From Balaenoptera acutorostrata (lineage: Eukaryota; Chordata; Mammalia; Artiodactyla; Balaenopteridae), in contig NC_080082.1 of NCBI RefSeq assembly GCF_949987535.1, positions 52,366,374-52,430,373 on the forward strand: a stretch of 64,000 nucleotides of DNA, in the 5' to 3' direction. Under the pieces are notes generated by a model, which ran no database searches, had not been told where the DNA came from, and saw only the letters and a program-made list of their open reading frames with translations. Position numbers and translations under genes: made by a program. The first letter of the stretch is position 1. Each line of letters opens with the position of its first letter. Below are positions 63,401 through 64,000 of this stretch, piece after piece.

Positions 63401-64000
63401 GGTATGGGCGGGATCCGGGAGCCCCAGACCCGATCGGGCGACAGGGGCTCCCGGGGCCTGGATCCGGGATGGTCTCTAGGGGACCCGGCCTGTCTGCGCC
63501 CTCTGGCGGTTGCCAGGGATAGTGCACGAGCCACTGTGCTACCTACTCTCTTTGCAAGGGAAGGTCAAGCCATAGTACTCAACGGTACATCATTTGTTCC
63601 TTCTTTCATTTATTCACTCATCCATGCATTCATTCGTTCATATTCACTCACTCTACTCAACAAATATTCATTTGACATCATGACATCTGGGCTGTAACCG
63701 CCCCCCACCCCCCGGCCCAAATCAGACTCCTCATGCCAGATAGCATCCAGGGGTTCTCTGTCCCTCTGGTCATCACCAGGCTCCCCCTCCTGAACTTCCC
63801 CAGGCACTGGAGATAGAGCAGTGAACCAACAGACAAGTCCAGTCCTCATGGAGTTGGCATTCTTGCGGTGGAGGCAGGCGGTGACATAATAAGTAAGTAC
63901 AGTATATTATACAGTTTATTAGAATATAATTAGTTCTATGGAGAAATGTGAAGCAGAAAATGAGAAATGGAGTGAGGGTGGGGTTGCAGTTTTAGCCAGG
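63401..64000. other. Upstream flank of PPP1R14A
   Basis: No gene is seen. 63590-63680 is A/T-rich with ATTCATTC-like repeats. From about 63785 the text (CAGTCCTCATGGAGTTGGCA, GGTGACATAATAAGTAAGTA, GTTCTATGGAGAAATGTGAAG) matches the ancient unassigned repeat family seen at 37085, in plus orientation. Confidence 0.55.

Noticed and set aside
63187..64000. Start of the next gene (SPINT2 is expected beyond PPP1R14A in human)
   Set aside because: No signal peptide or Kunitz-domain exon is visible here; the sequence becomes repeat-like by 63785.

Overview
This window is mammalian nuclear DNA, most likely from a cetacean. It carries at least eighteen copies of the tRNA-derived SINE whose head reads GGGACTTCCCTGGTGG, which I recognise as the CHR family of whales, dolphins and hippos. 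Several copies have perfect target-site duplications. Genes are split into short exons with GT/AG introns, and older mammalian repeats (MIR, L2, L1, MaLR LTRs) fill the rest. Gene order and orientation match human chromosome 19q13: SIPA1L3 (+), DPF1 (-), PPP1R14A (-).

Layout: (1) 1-21.2 kb holds the 3' end of SIPA1L3, with six terminal coding exons (7257-19113) and a 3' UTR of about 2.1 kb ending at an AATAAA. (2) 21.2-23.65 kb is the short interval between the converging SIPA1L3 and DPF1 genes, with a long pyrimidine-rich tract. (3) 23.65-36.9 kb holds all of DPF1 on the minus strand: twelve coding exons giving 388 aa, plus an alternative first exon 4 kb downstream of the main one. (4) 36.9-58.9 kb is intergenic and repeat-dense, with nested insertions and one disabled COQ8A retrocopy. 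(5) 58.9-63.4 kb holds all of PPP1R14A on the minus strand: four exons giving 147 aa. (6) 63.4-64 kb is upstream flank.

The three genes are unrelated in function. SIPA1L3 is a Rap GTPase-activating scaffold. DPF1 is the neuronal BAF45B subunit of SWI/SNF chromatin remodellers. PPP1R14A (CPI-17) is a phosphorylation-dependent inhibitor of myosin phosphatase. All three reading frames are intact across their exons here.

I found no previously undescribed biological system. The most distinctive features are: diverged minisatellites in DPF1 and PPP1R14A introns, one with a 31-bp period whose repeated core resembles an RFX half site; a perfect 16-bp RFX-type palindrome in DPF1 intron 7 and an imperfect one just past the DPF1 3' end; two DPF1 promoters; a COQ8A retrocopy split by a SINE; and datable nests of transposable elements. 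Repeat family names come from recognition by eye, not from a library search.
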